A model generated the notes under the pieces. That model was not told the origin of the DNA. It did not search any database and saw only the letters and a program-made list of their open reading frames with translations. This document shows positions 16,209 to 28,100 of a stretch of DNA of 64,000 bases, one piece after another. The stretch lies in the NCBI GenBank assembly GCA_001000675.1, contig LCHW01000001.1:470686-534685 (forward strand), given 5' to 3'. Numbering within the stretch: the first letter of the stretch is position 1; each line of letters begins with the position of its first letter. This stretch comes from Candidatus Wolfebacteria bacterium GW2011_GWE2_44_13 (GTDB lineage Bacteria; Patescibacteria; Paceibacteria; UBA6257; UBA9933). Both the position numbers and the translations under genes were made by a program.

Positions 16209-17207
16209 TTACAGATATCCTTCTTTGCGCAATGTATTCGTAACGTCATTTTTATCGCGAGAAGCCATAAGTTTTGCGCGCAATTCCCTTGCGCCATCAA
16301 ATCCGTGTATATATGCCTTATAGTGTTTCTTCATTACATCAAAACGGTTTCCCATCCCAAAAAACTGTTCAAACAACTCTGTATGTTCTAGTAAAGCCGC
16401 TATCTTTTCTTGCAGGAGTATTTCTGTTGTCACAACACTTCCCCTCTTCTTTGCCTTGTCCTTATCTGCAAAAAACCAGGGGTTGCCAAACATACCTCGC
16501 CCTACCATTACTCCATCAACACCATACTGCCTTACCTTATCAAATGCTTCTTCCAATGTTTGCACATCGCCGTTACCCAATACGAACGGGCGATCTTTTC
16601 CTCCATAATACTGCTCTGTTAACGCAACTCCATGTGCGATAACATCCCAATGTGCAGGCACATCCGACATTTCTTTCTTCGTTCGTCCATGAATAGTAAT
16701 TGCGGCTGGCTCGGTTTCTAAAATATACGGTAACCATTCATCGAGCGTATTTTTTGTGTATCCGATACGCGTTTTTACTGACACGGGCAACTTCCCGGCT
16801 CCCCGCTTTGTTTCTGTAATAATTGCTTGCGCCAGCTTTGGGCTTTGTATTAACTTTGCTCCGGCATTTTGTTTCTGTATGTTTTTATCGGGGCACCCCA
16901 TGTTAATATCAATACCATCAAACCCGAGTTCTTGCATTAATAGGGCTGTCTGATAAAAATGTTCTGGCGTTGCGCCAAAAACTTGCGCCACGATAGGGCG
17001 TTCTTTTTTGTCATATTGCAGATCGCGCAATAACGCATCTTTTCCTTGTGAGCAGAGGCCATCACATGCAACGAACTCTGTCCACATAACATCGGGCTTG
17101 CCATATTTTGCAATCATAAAGCGAAATGCGGCATCAGTTACTCCCGCCATCGGCGCAAGTGCAAAAATTGGCTTCTTCAGTTTTTTCCAAAACCCATAGT
17201 TAATCAT
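16209..17207 (-). CDS. tRNA-dihydrouridine synthase (Dus family)
   Basis: The FMN enzyme reduces specific uridines in the tRNA D-loop. The 332 residues carry FALAPMAGVTDAAFRFM (N-terminal FMN site), the catalytic-Cys loop DINMGCPDKNIQKQNAGA, PVSVKTRIGY, AITIHGRT and the phosphate-binding FVLGNGDVQTLEEA with VDGVMVGRGMFGNPW. The C-terminal helical domain is complete. Which of DusA, B or C it matches cannot be set by eye. The ATG lies 4 nt after the stop of the small membrane protein upstream, so the two are co-transcribed. Confidence 0.95.
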   Translation of the reverse strand: MINYGFWKKLKKPIFALAPMAGVTDAAFRFMIAKYGKPDVMWTEFVACDGLCSQGKDALLRDLQYDKKERPIVAQVFGATPEHFYQTALLMQELGFDGIDINMGCPDKNIQKQNAGAKLIQSPKLAQAIITETKRGAGKLPVSVKTRIGYTKNTLDEWLPYILETEPAAITIHGRTKKEMSDVPAHWDVIAHGVALTEQYYGGKDRPFVLGNGDVQTLEEAFDKVRQYGVDGVMVGRGMFGNPWFFADKDKAKKRGSVVTTEILLQEKIAALLEHTELFEQFFGMGNRFDVMKKHYKAYIHGFDGARELRAKLMASRDKNDVTNTLRKEGYL

Positions 17208-17211
17208 ACGC

Positions 17212-17427
17212 TTATAGCCCTAGTCCCGCAGGTATCTGTAGTGTATTTAAGAATGCTGGGATTGCAAACATGAGTCCAATCGCTGGCAATACGATCACTG
17301 CGATACTAATAATAAGTGTCCACTTAAAATAATTGCGCGTTTTTTCAACCGAAACAAATATCTGATCCATCTTCTTTTGCTGCTCATCAAGCTTGGTTAT
17401 AAGTATTACTAGTTCGTTTGTATCCAT
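17212..17427 (-). CDS. Small one- or two-helix membrane protein
   Basis: The 71 residues comprise an N-terminal amphipathic or coiled helix (LITKLDEQQKKMDQIFVSVE), a short basic stretch, then a hydrophobic region WTLIISIAVIVLPAIGLMF continuing into AIPAFLNTL. No family is recognised. The gene directly precedes dus with a 4-nt gap. An ATAAT-type -10 lies close to its ATG. Confidence 0.7.
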   Translation of the reverse strand: MDTNELVILITKLDEQQKKMDQIFVSVEKTRNYFKWTLIISIAVIVLPAIGLMFAIPAFLNTLQIPAGLGL

Positions 17428-17478
17428 ATTGGTATTATCCCATTAATTTGAAAAATAATATACTCACGTAGCCTTATA

Positions 17479-17518
17479 CTATAAAAGACGCCTATCGAAT
17501 GACAGGCGTCTTTTATAG
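17479..17518 (-). terminator. Terminator of the 18522-17620 operon
   Basis: The stem ATAAAAGACGCCT/AGGCGTCTTTTAT has a 10-nt loop and A/T-rich flanks. It lies about 100 nt past the stop at 17620. Confidence 0.75.
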
Positions 17519-17619
17519 TTTGATACCCTTATTTGAAAAAGTCCTCACTCAATTTTCAAACAAAAGATCTTAGTAGTATTGTATCATACGCGCCATAACG
17601 GAGCAAGTAATACCGCTTC

Positions 17620-18516
17620 TTATTTGCGCTGCATATCTTTCGCGAGCCTTTTTAAAACTGCGTCAATTAATTGTGGATCTCTCCCGACTATTTCCGTAAA
17701 ACGATTATGTGTTGCCATTGAATCATTTTTTAGACTTCCCATAAGTGCCGATGCAATTCTTCTTGGCACCCCCGTGATCCTTTGCACTGCCATTGCGGCA
17801 AGTGATATGGGAAATAGTCGCATATGGAGCAATCGGTTCTTTTTTCCTCGTACAATACTTCCGCTGCGCATAAGTAACTCATCATAGCCCATTACCTCTG
17901 ATCCAATTTCAAAAATTTCATGTCCTACCTCATCTCGATTTATCAATGCCGCAATCATAGCAACTGCATCTTCTAACGCAATTGGGGAGCATTTTGTTTT
18001 GCTCCATTTTGGCATTATGAGAATTGGTAATCGCCTTGAAAGCCAGTACACCATTTGATATGAAACACTACATAAGCCTAATAAGATACTTGCGCGTACC
18101 TCGGCGACAGGAACGCCCGCACTTGCAAGTGCCTTGCCCGTATCTTGTCTACTGCGTAAATGTTTGGAAAGTCCCTCTTTTGCAGGAATAATTCCTCCGA
18201 GGTAGATTATCTTCTTTACCCCCATCTTTTTGGCGAATTTTCCTGTTCGACTCGCAAACGCGTGATCCATTGCTTCGAAATCTTTTGCGGCAAGCGAATG
18301 CACTAAATACACGAGGACATCAACCCCTTCTAAAAACTCTTCGGTCGCTAAATCATCATATAAATTTATTCGCTTCCATTGCACTCGCTCATGCACTAGG
18401 CCGGTTTCTTCTTCTCGCCGATACGACGCAATAACCCGATGCTCTGTGGTAGCTATAAGTTGTGCGATGAGCGCTGATCCCACGCATCCACGCGCTCCAA
18501 TGATCCCGATGTTCAT
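17620..18516 (-). CDS. NAD(P)-binding atypical SDR-type oxidoreductase/epimerase
   Basis: The 298 residues form a Rossmann fold with the dinucleotide loop IGARGCVGSALIAQL at the N-terminus, VDVLVYLVHSL and KKIIYLGGI. It belongs by eye to the NmrA/complex-I-subunit-like atypical SDRs. The classic YxxxK motif is not evident, so a binding or sensor role is as likely as catalysis. The C-terminal region is helical and basic. The ATG is 5 nt from the stop of the flavoprotein gene, which indicates one operon. Confidence 0.8.
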   Translation of the reverse strand: MNIGIIGARGCVGSALIAQLIATTEHRVIASYRREEETGLVHERVQWKRINLYDDLATEEFLEGVDVLVYLVHSLAAKDFEAMDHAFASRTGKFAKKMGVKKIIYLGGIIPAKEGLSKHLRSRQDTGKALASAGVPVAEVRASILLGLCSVSYQMVYWLSRRLPILIMPKWSKTKCSPIALEDAVAMIAALINRDEVGHEIFEIGSEVMGYDELLMRSGSIVRGKKNRLLHMRLFPISLAAMAVQRITGVPRRIASALMGSLKNDSMATHNRFTEIVGRDPQLIDAVLKRLAKDMQRK

Positions 18517-18521
18517 ATATT

Positions 18522-19799
18522 TTATTCTTCTTCTTTTCGTCCCGCTGTTCGTGCGGCATATTCACCTGCAACATACCCCGTACTCCAACAGAGTTGTAGG
18601 TTGAATCCTCCGGTTGGTGCGTCAATATCAAGCACATCTCCTGCGAGATACAAATTCTTTATAATCTTTGACCCCATGGTTTTTGAATCAACTTCTGCTA
18701 AATCGACACCTCCACTCGAAGCAATCGCTTTATCAAATCCAAGTAATCCGATTGGGCTCATACGCAAGTCTTTTAACAATTTAACGAGTTTCAATCTATC
18801 CTCACGTGTTATTTCGTGCACTGGCTTATTTGGATTTATTTGCGTCATCTTAATAATCGCCGGGATCAGCTTTCTTGGGAGTAAATCATCAAGACTATTG
18901 CGAAATGCTTTATTTTGGAATTTCTTGAAATCTTTCTGCAATCGCTCGTCAAGCTGTGCAATAGACATCGCTGGCTTAAGGTCGAGCGTTAAGATGACAT
19001 TATCTGTTTTATTTTTTAACACTTCACCCACACGCTTACTGATATCTAAAATCGCCGGGCCACTCATACCAAAGTGGGTAAACAAAATGTTCCCTGTTCG
19101 TGCAGCGTCCTTTTTTCCGTTTACGCGCAGCGTTACCGCTACATTATCCATGCTTAGTCCTTGCGTCAACTTGACCCAGTTATCGCTTATTTTTAATGGC
19201 ACGAGTGCGGGAAATGGATTAAGCACGTGGTGCCCTAGGGCAGTGGCCCATTTTAACCCTTCGCCGGTTGCCCCTGTCTCTGGCCTTGAGCGCCCCCCTG
19301 TTGCAAGTACATATGCACCTGCCTCAACATCTGCTCCTTTCAAAATAAGCTGCGTTAACCGGTCTTCTCGCTTATTAAATCCAGCTGCAACCGCCTCTTT
19401 AAACACAAACACCTTCCCCTTGCGCATATACTCCTCGAGCGCTTTTAGTACGTCGGCAGCATCATTGGAAACTGGGAATACTCGACTGCGGTCTTCTACT
19501 TTTGTCTTTACTCCGAATCGCTCGAAAAATTCAACTGTTTGTTGTGTCCCAAATGTTGCAAGGGGTGAAAAGAAAAATTTGCCGTTCTTTCCAAGTTTTT
19601 CGACAAACTTTCTTGCATCAGGTTCAGCGTTCGTAAGATTACACCTTCCGCCTCCTGTAATAAGCAGCTTCTTACCGAGCTCAGTATTTTTTTCAACCAA
19701 AATAACTCGTGCTCCGAGCTCTGCTGCGCGTCCCGCTGCCATCATTCCAGCAGGTCCGCCCCCGATAACTGCTACATCATAATAATGTCTGTTTTTCAT
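18522..19799 (-). CDS. HI0933/BaiN-type FAD-dependent oxidoreductase
   Basis: The 425-residue flavoprotein has an N-terminal FAD motif DVAVIGGGPAGMMAAGRAAE and the family hallmarks LLITGGGRCNLTNAE, YVLATGGRSRPETGATGEG, LFTHFGMSGPAIL and, at the C-terminus, YLAGDVLDIDAPTGGFNLQ. The substrate is unknown. It has a longer leader than most genes here (a TGGTATACT about 100 nt upstream) and an AGGAG 8 nt before the ATG. A long antisense frame over the gene is judged a shadow. Confidence 0.92.
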   Translation of the reverse strand: MKNRHYYDVAVIGGGPAGMMAAGRAAELGARVILVEKNTELGKKLLITGGGRCNLTNAEPDARKFVEKLGKNGKFFFSPLATFGTQQTVEFFERFGVKTKVEDRSRVFPVSNDAADVLKALEEYMRKGKVFVFKEAVAAGFNKREDRLTQLILKGADVEAGAYVLATGGRSRPETGATGEGLKWATALGHHVLNPFPALVPLKISDNWVKLTQGLSMDNVAVTLRVNGKKDAARTGNILFTHFGMSGPAILDISKRVGEVLKNKTDNVILTLDLKPAMSIAQLDERLQKDFKKFQNKAFRNSLDDLLPRKLIPAIIKMTQINPNKPVHEITREDRLKLVKLLKDLRMSPIGLLGFDKAIASSGGVDLAEVDSKTMGSKIIKNLYLAGDVLDIDAPTGGFNLQLCWSTGYVAGEYAARTAGRKEEE

Positions 19800-19923
19800 A
19801 GTTGTATTCTCCTATCCGTGCTTTTAGCGATACCACCCCTGAGCATACCAACATTGAGCATAAAAGCAACTTTTTGTCACATTCTACTACGGCAGTATAC
19901 CATATTTCTTTCGTGGCATCACT

Positions 19924-19950
19924 AAAAACCCTCACGCTGTGAGGGTTTTC
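19924..19950 (-). terminator. Terminator after the response regulator at 19958
   Basis: The 11-bp stem AAAACCCTCAC/GTGAGGGTTTT has a 3-nt loop, with U-rich flanks on the minus strand. Confidence 0.85.
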
Positions 19951-19957
19951 TCTATTT

Positions 19958-20341
19958 TTATTTATATTGCTGCGGATTGATCAAGAAATCCTTAACTTTC
20001 TCCACAACCTCTTTAATTGGATGCTGACTTTTTACGAAGTAATCCTTTGCGCCGAGCGCAATTGCCTGCTTTATATCCTCGTCACCGTCTAGGTTCGAAA
20101 GTACAATAACAGGAAGGTTTTCAAGGTCATGATCCGCCTTAATATCTCGCAAAACGTCTATTCCATCACGTTTTGGAAGCATTAAGTCAAGTAGAACAAG
20201 ATCCGGCTTCATTTTTTGAATGATTGGGAGTGCTACTTTTCCATCCATTGCGAGCTCTACCTGGAACTCTTCGGTTTCAAATTTTTCTTTAAGCACTCTT
20301 GCTAGAGCCTCCTCGTCTTCGACGATAACAATTTTATGCAT
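19958..20341 (-). CDS. Single-domain response regulator (CheY-like)
   Basis: The 127-residue receiver has IVIVEDEEAL (acidic pair), the phospho-acceptor Asp in LVLLDLMLPKRDG (about residue 52), VIVLSNLDG and KDYFVKSQHP. There is no output domain. It is the last gene of the minus-strand surface cluster, 52 nt after the cohesin gene. TATACT lies 6 nt before the ATG, so it also has a private leaderless promoter. No kinase is adjacent. Confidence 0.93.
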   Translation of the reverse strand: MHKIVIVEDEEALARVLKEKFETEEFQVELAMDGKVALPIIQKMKPDLVLLDLMLPKRDGIDVLRDIKADHDLENLPVIVLSNLDGDEDIKQAIALGAKDYFVKSQHPIKEVVEKVKDFLINPQQYK

Positions 20342-20393
20342 AATTTCAGTATAATCTACCTTTCCTTATTTGTTAAGTATACAGGATATCTCC

Positions 20394-22121
20394 TTATTTG
20401 TTAATATCCCCGATATCCTCAACGATGTATTTACGAGCTCGGTCAAGATTCGTGCTTATTTTCTTTGCCAAGTACTGGATTTCAGAAACTTCCGTTTCGT
20501 CGATCTTATCATCTGCATATTTTGCTAAAATACCATCTACATCTTTTTTAATAGTTGCGATTGCATTAGCGATATCTCGTTGTGCGATGATTACCTTGCG
20601 CGCCTGCTGTGCTTCTTTTAATCGCACGTAGAGCCATGCCGCTCCAAAGCCTCCTAATAATATCACAATCAGTAACGTAAAGAACCAGAACTGGGTTATC
20701 TCAAGCGATCCTAAAATTAACACAGGGCGCTGTTTCACGGTAACTACCTCAGATGTTACTGGCAAGCTTAATGCGCCCCGTGCATCTTTTGCAATAACTT
20801 CAACGATATATTTCCCTGTCTTAAGCGGCTTATCCATTGATACGGCCCAGCTTCCATGATCATCTGCATGCGTATCAACTAATTGCTCTACCTGCCCCCC
20901 CTCTGTTCGAACGGAAACACTTATCCCGACATCGGGAATCGCGAACCCAAGGACTTCTAGGTTCCCTTCTCCAACAAAAATATTTCTTGTTATTGAGGTG
21001 ATCTTCGGTGCTTCTATCGGTAAAATCTCAAGTGAAAGAATGCTCTCAACGCTATTACCCGCTCGGTCTATTGCTCCAACCTTAACCGTGTAGAGCCCTG
21101 GTTTATGTAAATCAAGTTTATACGGAGATTCTGTGACGTCCTTTACTTCTCCGTTATTTTCTTGAATATAGTATCCTTTTAATCCTGACAGTCCGTCACT
21201 TGCTGCAAATTCAATCGTAGGATCTGGATGATCAGTTACACCTCCTTCGCGAATTTTTGCCTGAAATGCTGGTGGTGGCGTTAAATCGATTGCAATACGA
21301 TAATGGAGTGTTTGACTCCATCCGACATTATTTCGGAAACGGACGTGCAGATACCACACACCCTCTCCAAGCGGTTGGAAAATTTTATTATCGAATAATC
21401 CTTCCGATTCGGTAGGAATAAATGTTGGATCTTTATTTACTTCGGTTGCGATAGCTGTGATATCGTTAGACAACTGCCATGATGCAGAAAATCGAGTTGC
21501 AAAGTTGTACCACGCTTCTGGGTCGCGATACCCTGCTACTTGTATTTCTGGCTTTGCCGGTACGCGTGCTGCTGGCTCAGCAGGACGCACAATCTGTACT
21601 GGCTTAGGTGCTATTGTCTCCAGTTCTGTCGATGGAACGCTTGTAATTGACAACCCCCTCATCGAAGAGAGCACGTTCGTTCCACTTCCGTCACTTGCAG
21701 TTACTGCCCCATCGGTAAAGACGATGTCGGTTTTACCGCTCCCCTTCACTTTGTATGTGATCTTAATGATTTGTAATGATCGTCCGGAAAATCCGCTCGT
21801 TGAACCCCCAAGAAAACTCACTTGCCCCGAATCATTCGAAAATGTCGGTTCGGTAAGCCAAAAATTAAATACAGACCCTGTTTTATCAACACTCACAATC
21901 TCGAGAACATCCTTTGAAATTTGTACGGTTCCTTGTGCGGCATTCACTCCAACTCCTTCACTGTCCGTTAATACACTTACGGTAAACTGATCCCCGATTA
22001 CAAACGTATCTTTTGTTGTGCTCAACTGCAATGTTGCTGCAGATGCAGCCTGTATTGTTGTAAATAGAAATGCTATGCTCGCAACTAAAAGTGCAAATTT
22101 ATATTTCATAACTCGATTCAT
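20394..22121 (-). CDS. Membrane-anchored cohesin-domain surface protein
   Basis: The 575 residues start with a signal peptide (about 1-28, ending AASA). A cohesin-like domain (about 30-155) follows, with LSTTKDTFVIGDQFTVSVL, AAQGTVQISKDVLEIVSVD and LQIIKITYKVKGSGKTDI. Ig/FN3-like domains come next, including an Ig-like TDHPDPTIEFAASDGLSGLKG and a carboxypeptidase-regulatory-like NLEVLGFAIPDVGISV. One TM helix lies near 472-495 (WFFTLLIVILLGGFGAAWL), with a cytoplasmic charged helix of about 75 residues. Cohesins bind dockerins, and the gene just upstream ends in a dockerin. The likely role is to hold that protein on the cell surface. An alternative ATG is five codons in. Confidence 0.85.
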   Translation of the reverse strand: MNRVMKYKFALLVASIAFLFTTIQAASAATLQLSTTKDTFVIGDQFTVSVLTDSEGVGVNAAQGTVQISKDVLEIVSVDKTGSVFNFWLTEPTFSNDSGQVSFLGGSTSGFSGRSLQIIKITYKVKGSGKTDIVFTDGAVTASDGSGTNVLSSMRGLSITSVPSTELETIAPKPVQIVRPAEPAARVPAKPEIQVAGYRDPEAWYNFATRFSASWQLSNDITAIATEVNKDPTFIPTESEGLFDNKIFQPLGEGVWYLHVRFRNNVGWSQTLHYRIAIDLTPPPAFQAKIREGGVTDHPDPTIEFAASDGLSGLKGYYIQENNGEVKDVTESPYKLDLHKPGLYTVKVGAIDRAGNSVESILSLEILPIEAPKITSITRNIFVGEGNLEVLGFAIPDVGISVSVRTEGGQVEQLVDTHADDHGSWAVSMDKPLKTGKYIVEVIAKDARGALSLPVTSEVVTVKQRPVLILGSLEITQFWFFTLLIVILLGGFGAAWLYVRLKEAQQARKVIIAQRDIANAIATIKKDVDGILAKYADDKIDETEVSEIQYLAKKISTNLDRARKYIVEDIGDINK

Positions 22122-22168
22122 ATTAATGATCTTTTATTATAGTATACCATATGCGTCACTTCTCTGCA

Positions 22169-25100
22169 TTATCTATTTACTACCGATCGAATAAAGACAC
22201 TGAAGTCTGAGATGTCTACCTTTCCATCATTATTAAGATCAACCTGTTTTCGTGCTTCAGTATCAGTTGATGCGAATCGCGTTAGGAAAATACTCCAATC
22301 ACCAATATCAATGCCACCATTATTGTTAAGGTCTGCTTGTGTTACGAGTGCACGCGACACCATAAATACTTTTGATGGAGACCAGTCGCTTTCGATACCA
22401 TCCTTATCCACTTGCTTCATGCGGATAATGTGACCACCGTATGCAAGACCGTTTGTGTTTACTAGTAATCGATACGTCCCATCATTGCCCACTTGTGCTT
22501 GCGCGGCAACTGGTTGCCCATCGACTTCTGCTCGAATCACGCTTCCTGGCGCGGCAGAACCAGCAATACCTGCGTTATTACCAATAGCTACTGTTCGTTG
22601 TATTAAGCCTGCCGTTGGCGCAATATACAGGTTCTTCTGCTCGGTTGCCCTTGTTATCTTATCCATCGTATACGTCTTTATCTGCGCAACGTTTCCGTCC
22701 TTGTCAAGAATTGCCAGCCCGAACGATTCCAGTCCGCGCAATGCTCCTGAGAAGTCAATCGTGAACGTGCCGTCTGCCCGCACCTCTATATTACGTTCCA
22801 ATGGGATATCTTGGCCACCGATACGAGCAAAGAGTGAAACGCTTGCGCCAGGGTATGCTCTCCCGCTAAAGGTTACTGTCGGGGCGACATATACACTACC
22901 GCCACCACCACCACCCCCAACCGCTACTTGTCGCACAAAGAACATAACATCCTGTGTCGAGGTTATCGCAAGCGTTGAGGTTGATCCAGTTAAGCGCTCT
23001 AATGACAATTGCACCGTCTCGGCAACGCTGTCAGAAATCGTTACAGTTCCAATACCATCTACTACACTCACAAGCGCACGCCCATCTAGCTTCATTGGCG
23101 ACGAAGTAATTGATGATGTACTAAACGCGAGGTATACATCTTCTTGCACCGTCGTATCCAAACCACCATCAGCGTCCTGCGCCTGAATAATCACAACTAT
23201 ATTTTCATTCAATCCTGCGTCTGGTGGATCAAGTATAATATACCGGTCTGCCACAACTGGTGCTGCGGTTACTATGAGTGAATCCGATGCATCAGCAATT
23301 CCCGTCGCTCCGTCAGCCGTCGTTGCATTATCTGATGCGGTAATGTCCCATGTACCTGCGTCTTCGTCATAGTACCAGAACGTAGTTGAGGCAAATCCAT
23401 TCGCAAGCGTTACAAATGAAATAGAGCTCGTGCCTGTTTCGGTTGCTTGGAATCGTGCGCTTGCACCCGTTGAATTACTGTAGAGATATACAAGGTTACT
23501 TCCTGATGTTACGGTATTACCATACTGATCTTTTCTGGTTACCGTATATGGTGTGCTCGTTCCTGCGACGATACTTGCCTGATCAGTGATAGTAAATTGA
23601 GTCACCGCTCCCGCAGTCCATACAAGCGAAGCCGTATCCGTCACCACCAACCCCGTTCCTTGTGAGTCGGACAGTGCCATATTAACCGTTTCCGCTACTG
23701 TGTCCGTTAATGTGATCGTTCCTTCACCATTTACGATATCAATTAGCGCCTGGCCGTTGGTTAGTCCAGTACCACTCACTGACGTCACTCCCGTGACCAG
23801 TGTTATATCATTTTGATAATTTGTATCAATGTTGCCAAAGTCATCCTGTACTTGAATTGTTACTAATGAAGAATTCCCCGCTGTGATTGTTAGCGGATCA
23901 GGATCCGGATTAAATACAAATCGCGTACCCGTTGCCGTTTGCACCGATAGTACATCGGATGCATCGAGAACCCCTACAGCGCCATCGGGCGCTGTAGCGT
24001 TATCCGATGCAGTAATCGTATGTGCTCCACTCGTCTCTTCGTAGTACCATGCATTCTGTGATGACTGCCCACTGCCAATTGCCACACTCGTCACTACGTT
24101 GCCATTGGTTGCGGCATCGTAGAATGACGTTCCTACTCCAGCGGGATCGGCATACAAATATGCCGTCGTATCGCCCGTAGTTACTAAATTATTAAATTGA
24201 TCCTTACGCACTACGGTGTATTGCACACGGCTCGCTGGATTCATACTAGTACGATCGTTGATCGTAAACTTTGCGATTGCCGCTGCGTTAATGACAATAT
24301 CGTCATACCCAATTACAGCTCCTGTTTGCGCAGTTACCTGATATGAATCAGCAACTTCGTTGTAGTACCAGAATTGGCCCACGGCATTCCCCGAGTCAAT
24401 CGCGACTGACGTAATTACCGAACTTGAAGTTGCGTTACTACTGTAAAATGTCCCTGGGGTCGTTGTCGGGGTCGCCGAAAGATTAACAGTTATTGAACCG
24501 CTGGTTATTTGGTTGTCATATTGATCGGTTCGCGTAACCGTGTATGCAACCAGATCTCCAGCCGTCGCATTGACCACGTTGTTCAGATTTAACTTTGCAA
24601 ATGCACCTACTGCAAATACTACATTCTGTGTCGATGTTGCTACTAAGCCTGTGCTTTGCGTGTCTGATAAGGTAAGCGTGACTGTTTCCGCAACGGTATC
24701 ACTTACTTGTGTCGTGCCAACGCCGTTTTCAAGATCTACAAGTACTGGATTTGCCACTGCACTGCCTGTTACCAATAGCGTTACGTCTTCAGTGAAACTC
24801 GGGACTACTTGCCCAAATTCATCTAGCGCACGTACTGTCACCGTAATTGGCGCATCTACGGTACCATCAGTCGGATCAACAATTTCAAATCGTACTGCGA
24901 TTGGTGTTACCAGGATTTCGTTTACTGCATCGTTTATATTTGTATCTCCATCTGGCGTAGTCGCATTATCAGACACCGTTACGGTCGTTGTTGCTGGCGT
25001 GTTGCTGTAAAGCCAGAAGCTGGTCGTTGCATTGCCCGGTGTTAATGTGATCGCAGTTATTTCATTTCCACCTGCATCAGCGTCATAAAACTTTGCCGTG

Positions 25101-28100
25101 CTTGTCGGGCTCGCATAGAGATACGCTTGTGTTGTGCTTGCGCTTACAAAATTTCCGTACTGATCCTTTCTTCCCGCGACAAATTCCTTGCGCGTGTTCT
25201 GTTCCATGTCACCACTATGTGTCAATGAGAATTGTGTAACCTCACCTGGAGCAAAGACCACATCTTGCGTTGAAGATGCAACGTTCAGCCCCGTGCCTTG
25301 AGAATCTGCAAGTGAGAGGAATACCGTCTCGGCTACTGTATTTGAAATAGTCGTCGTTCCCGAACCATTAACAATACCTACTAAGGTGCTTGTTGCATTT
25401 ACTAATCCACCCGTGCTCGATGCAATGAGCGTAACATCGTTTTGATAGTCGGTTATCAGGCGACCTAAGTTATCCTGTGCCTGCACAACAACGGTAATTG
25501 GCGCATCTACTGTGCCATCAGTTGGATCAATAATTACAAAGCGGGTTGCTACTGCATTTACTGTAAGCGTGCTTGTTGCGTCGTTAATTCCCGTATCGCC
25601 ATCAGGTGCTGCCCCGTTATCTGAGGCTGTGATTGTATAGACACCTGGGTCTTCATCATAATACCAAGCCATCGTCGTGCTCGCTCCCGATCCAATAATT
25701 GCAGAGGTTATTGTATTTCCATTTGTCGCGGCGTCATAAAATACTGCCGATGATGAAGTCGATGTTGTGTAGAAATATACCGTGGTATCTGGCCCACTGG
25801 TCACTGGATTACCGTACTGATCCTTTCGCGTCGTTGTAAATTCTGCGCGATCTCCTACATTAAGCGTTGCCGGCCCCGCAAGCGTGAATTGCGTTATTGC
25901 ACCGTGGCCAAATGTTGCCGACGTTGTCGCAGTCACATCAAGGCCTGTGCTTTGTGTGTCTGCTAATGTAAGGGTGACTATTTCCGCAACGGTATTCGAT
26001 ATCGTCGTCGTTCCTACTCCGTTGATGATGTTAATTAATACACTTTCTGGCAATGCCGATCCGCTCACGTTGAGCGTTACGTCGTTTTGATAATTTGTTA
26101 CCACGGTTCCGTTCTCTCGCTGTGCCTGTATCGTTATTGTAATTGGCGCATCAACAGTTCCGCTATATGGATGCCCATTAAATACAAACTTTGCTGCTCC
26201 ACGCGTGATGATAAATGAAGATGTCGCCGTACCTCCTCCTGGAACTGGGTTGATAACCGCAACGGTCGAAGTTCCAAATGCGGTTACTAGTGATGCCGGG
26301 ATCGTGGTATTAATAGTAGTCGATGACTGCGTATCTATTGTTAGGGGTGTTCCATCAAACGTAACGGTTGCATCGCTTGCAAATCGACTCCCGCTAATCG
26401 TCAATGAAGTCGTAGCACTTCCCTCCTCAATAGTATTTGGAGAAAGCAGTGTAATTATAGGAGTAGGATTATTTACCACCTGTGAAACTGTGGCGGAGGT
26501 ACTTGCGTTGAAGTTGGCGTCACCGTTATATACGGCAGTGATTGAGTGTGCGCCAACAGCTAATGCATCGGTTGCAAATGTCGCAATGCCACCTGTTAAG
26601 GTGCTTGTTGCTAAGTTTGTAACTCCATCTTTAAACGTCACTGTTCCGCTTGGTGTTCCAACTCCGCTCGTCGTGGTGGCGGTGAAGGTTACTAAATCGC
26701 CGTACGTGGACGGATTTAATGATGAGTCAAGTGTGATTGTAATATTTGCTTTGTTAACCGTTTGCAAAACCGCAGCCGATGTACTGGCGTTGAAGTTGGT
26801 ATCTCCGTTGTATGTTGCAGTTATGGAATGTGTTGCTATAGAAAGCGTGCTTGTTGCGAGTGTCGCTACTCCATCAGTCAGTGTGCTCGTTGCAAATGCA
26901 ACACCCCCGTTTTTAAACGTGACCGTTCCGCTTGGCGTACCTACGCCACTTGTTGTCATGGCGGTGAACGTAACTAAATCGCCGTAGGTAGATGGGTTCA
27001 GCGATGACGCCAACGTAATTGTAATGTTCGCTTTATTTACTGTCTGCAAGACTGCAGCAGAAGTGCTGGCGTTGAAATTGGTGTCTCCGTTATATACGGC
27101 CGTGATTGAGTGCACTCCCACCGCTAACGAAGAGGTTGCAAACGTCGCCACTCCGCCAGCTATTGTACTGGTTGCAAGCGGTGTTGCGCCGTTGAAGAAT
27201 GTGACATCGCCCGTTGGAGTTCCCGAGAGTGCTGTTGTTGTTGCAGTGAAGGTTACTAAGTCACCATACGCAGATGGATTTAAAGATGAGCCTAATGTGA
27301 TTGTGACCGACTTCTTGTTTACTACCTGTGAAACCGCGGCTGAGGTACTGGCGTTGAAGTTAGCGTCACCGTTATATACAGCAGTAATGGAGTGAGTTCC
27401 TACTAGTAATACATCTGTTGCAAACGTCGCAACTCCCCCAGTTAACGTGCTGGTTGCGAGTGGCGTTGTTTCATTAAAGAATGTCACTGTCCCGGATGGC
27501 GTGTCTACTCCACTCGTTGTCGTCGCAGTAAATGTTACGGAATCGCCGTACGTGGACGGGTTCAACGATGAACCCATTATAATCGTAATGTTCGCTTTGT
27601 TTACTACCTGTGAAACCGCGGCTGACGTACTGGCGTTGAAGTTGGTGTCGCCATTATATGTTGCGGTGATGGAGTGAGTGGTCGCTGATAATGTACTGGT
27701 TACAAAGGTTGCAACTCCCCCAGTCATTGTACTGGTTGCGAGCGGTGTTGCACCGTTGAAAAATGTGACGGTTCCGCTTGGTGTCCCTGAAAGTGCTGTT
27801 GTCGTTGCGGTGAACGTGACTGAATCGCTATAGGTAGATGGATTTAATGAAGAGCCGAGCGTGATTGTAATATCCATCTTATTCACCACCTGTACTACTG
27901 CAGCAGACGTGCTTGCATTGAAATTGGTATCACCGTTGTATACTGCGGTGATTGAGTGTGCGCCGACAGTCAATGCACTTGTTGCAAACGTTGCAACGCC
28001 ACCAGTTAGCGTACTTGTTGCTAAGTTTGTAACTCCATCTTTAAACGTTACTGTTCCGCTTGGCGTTCCTGCTCCGCTTGTAGTCGTAGCGGTAAACGTG

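Noticed and set aside
18601..19782. 393-codon plus-strand frame
   Set aside because: Fully antisense to the HI0933-type flavoprotein, whose motifs are unmistakable.
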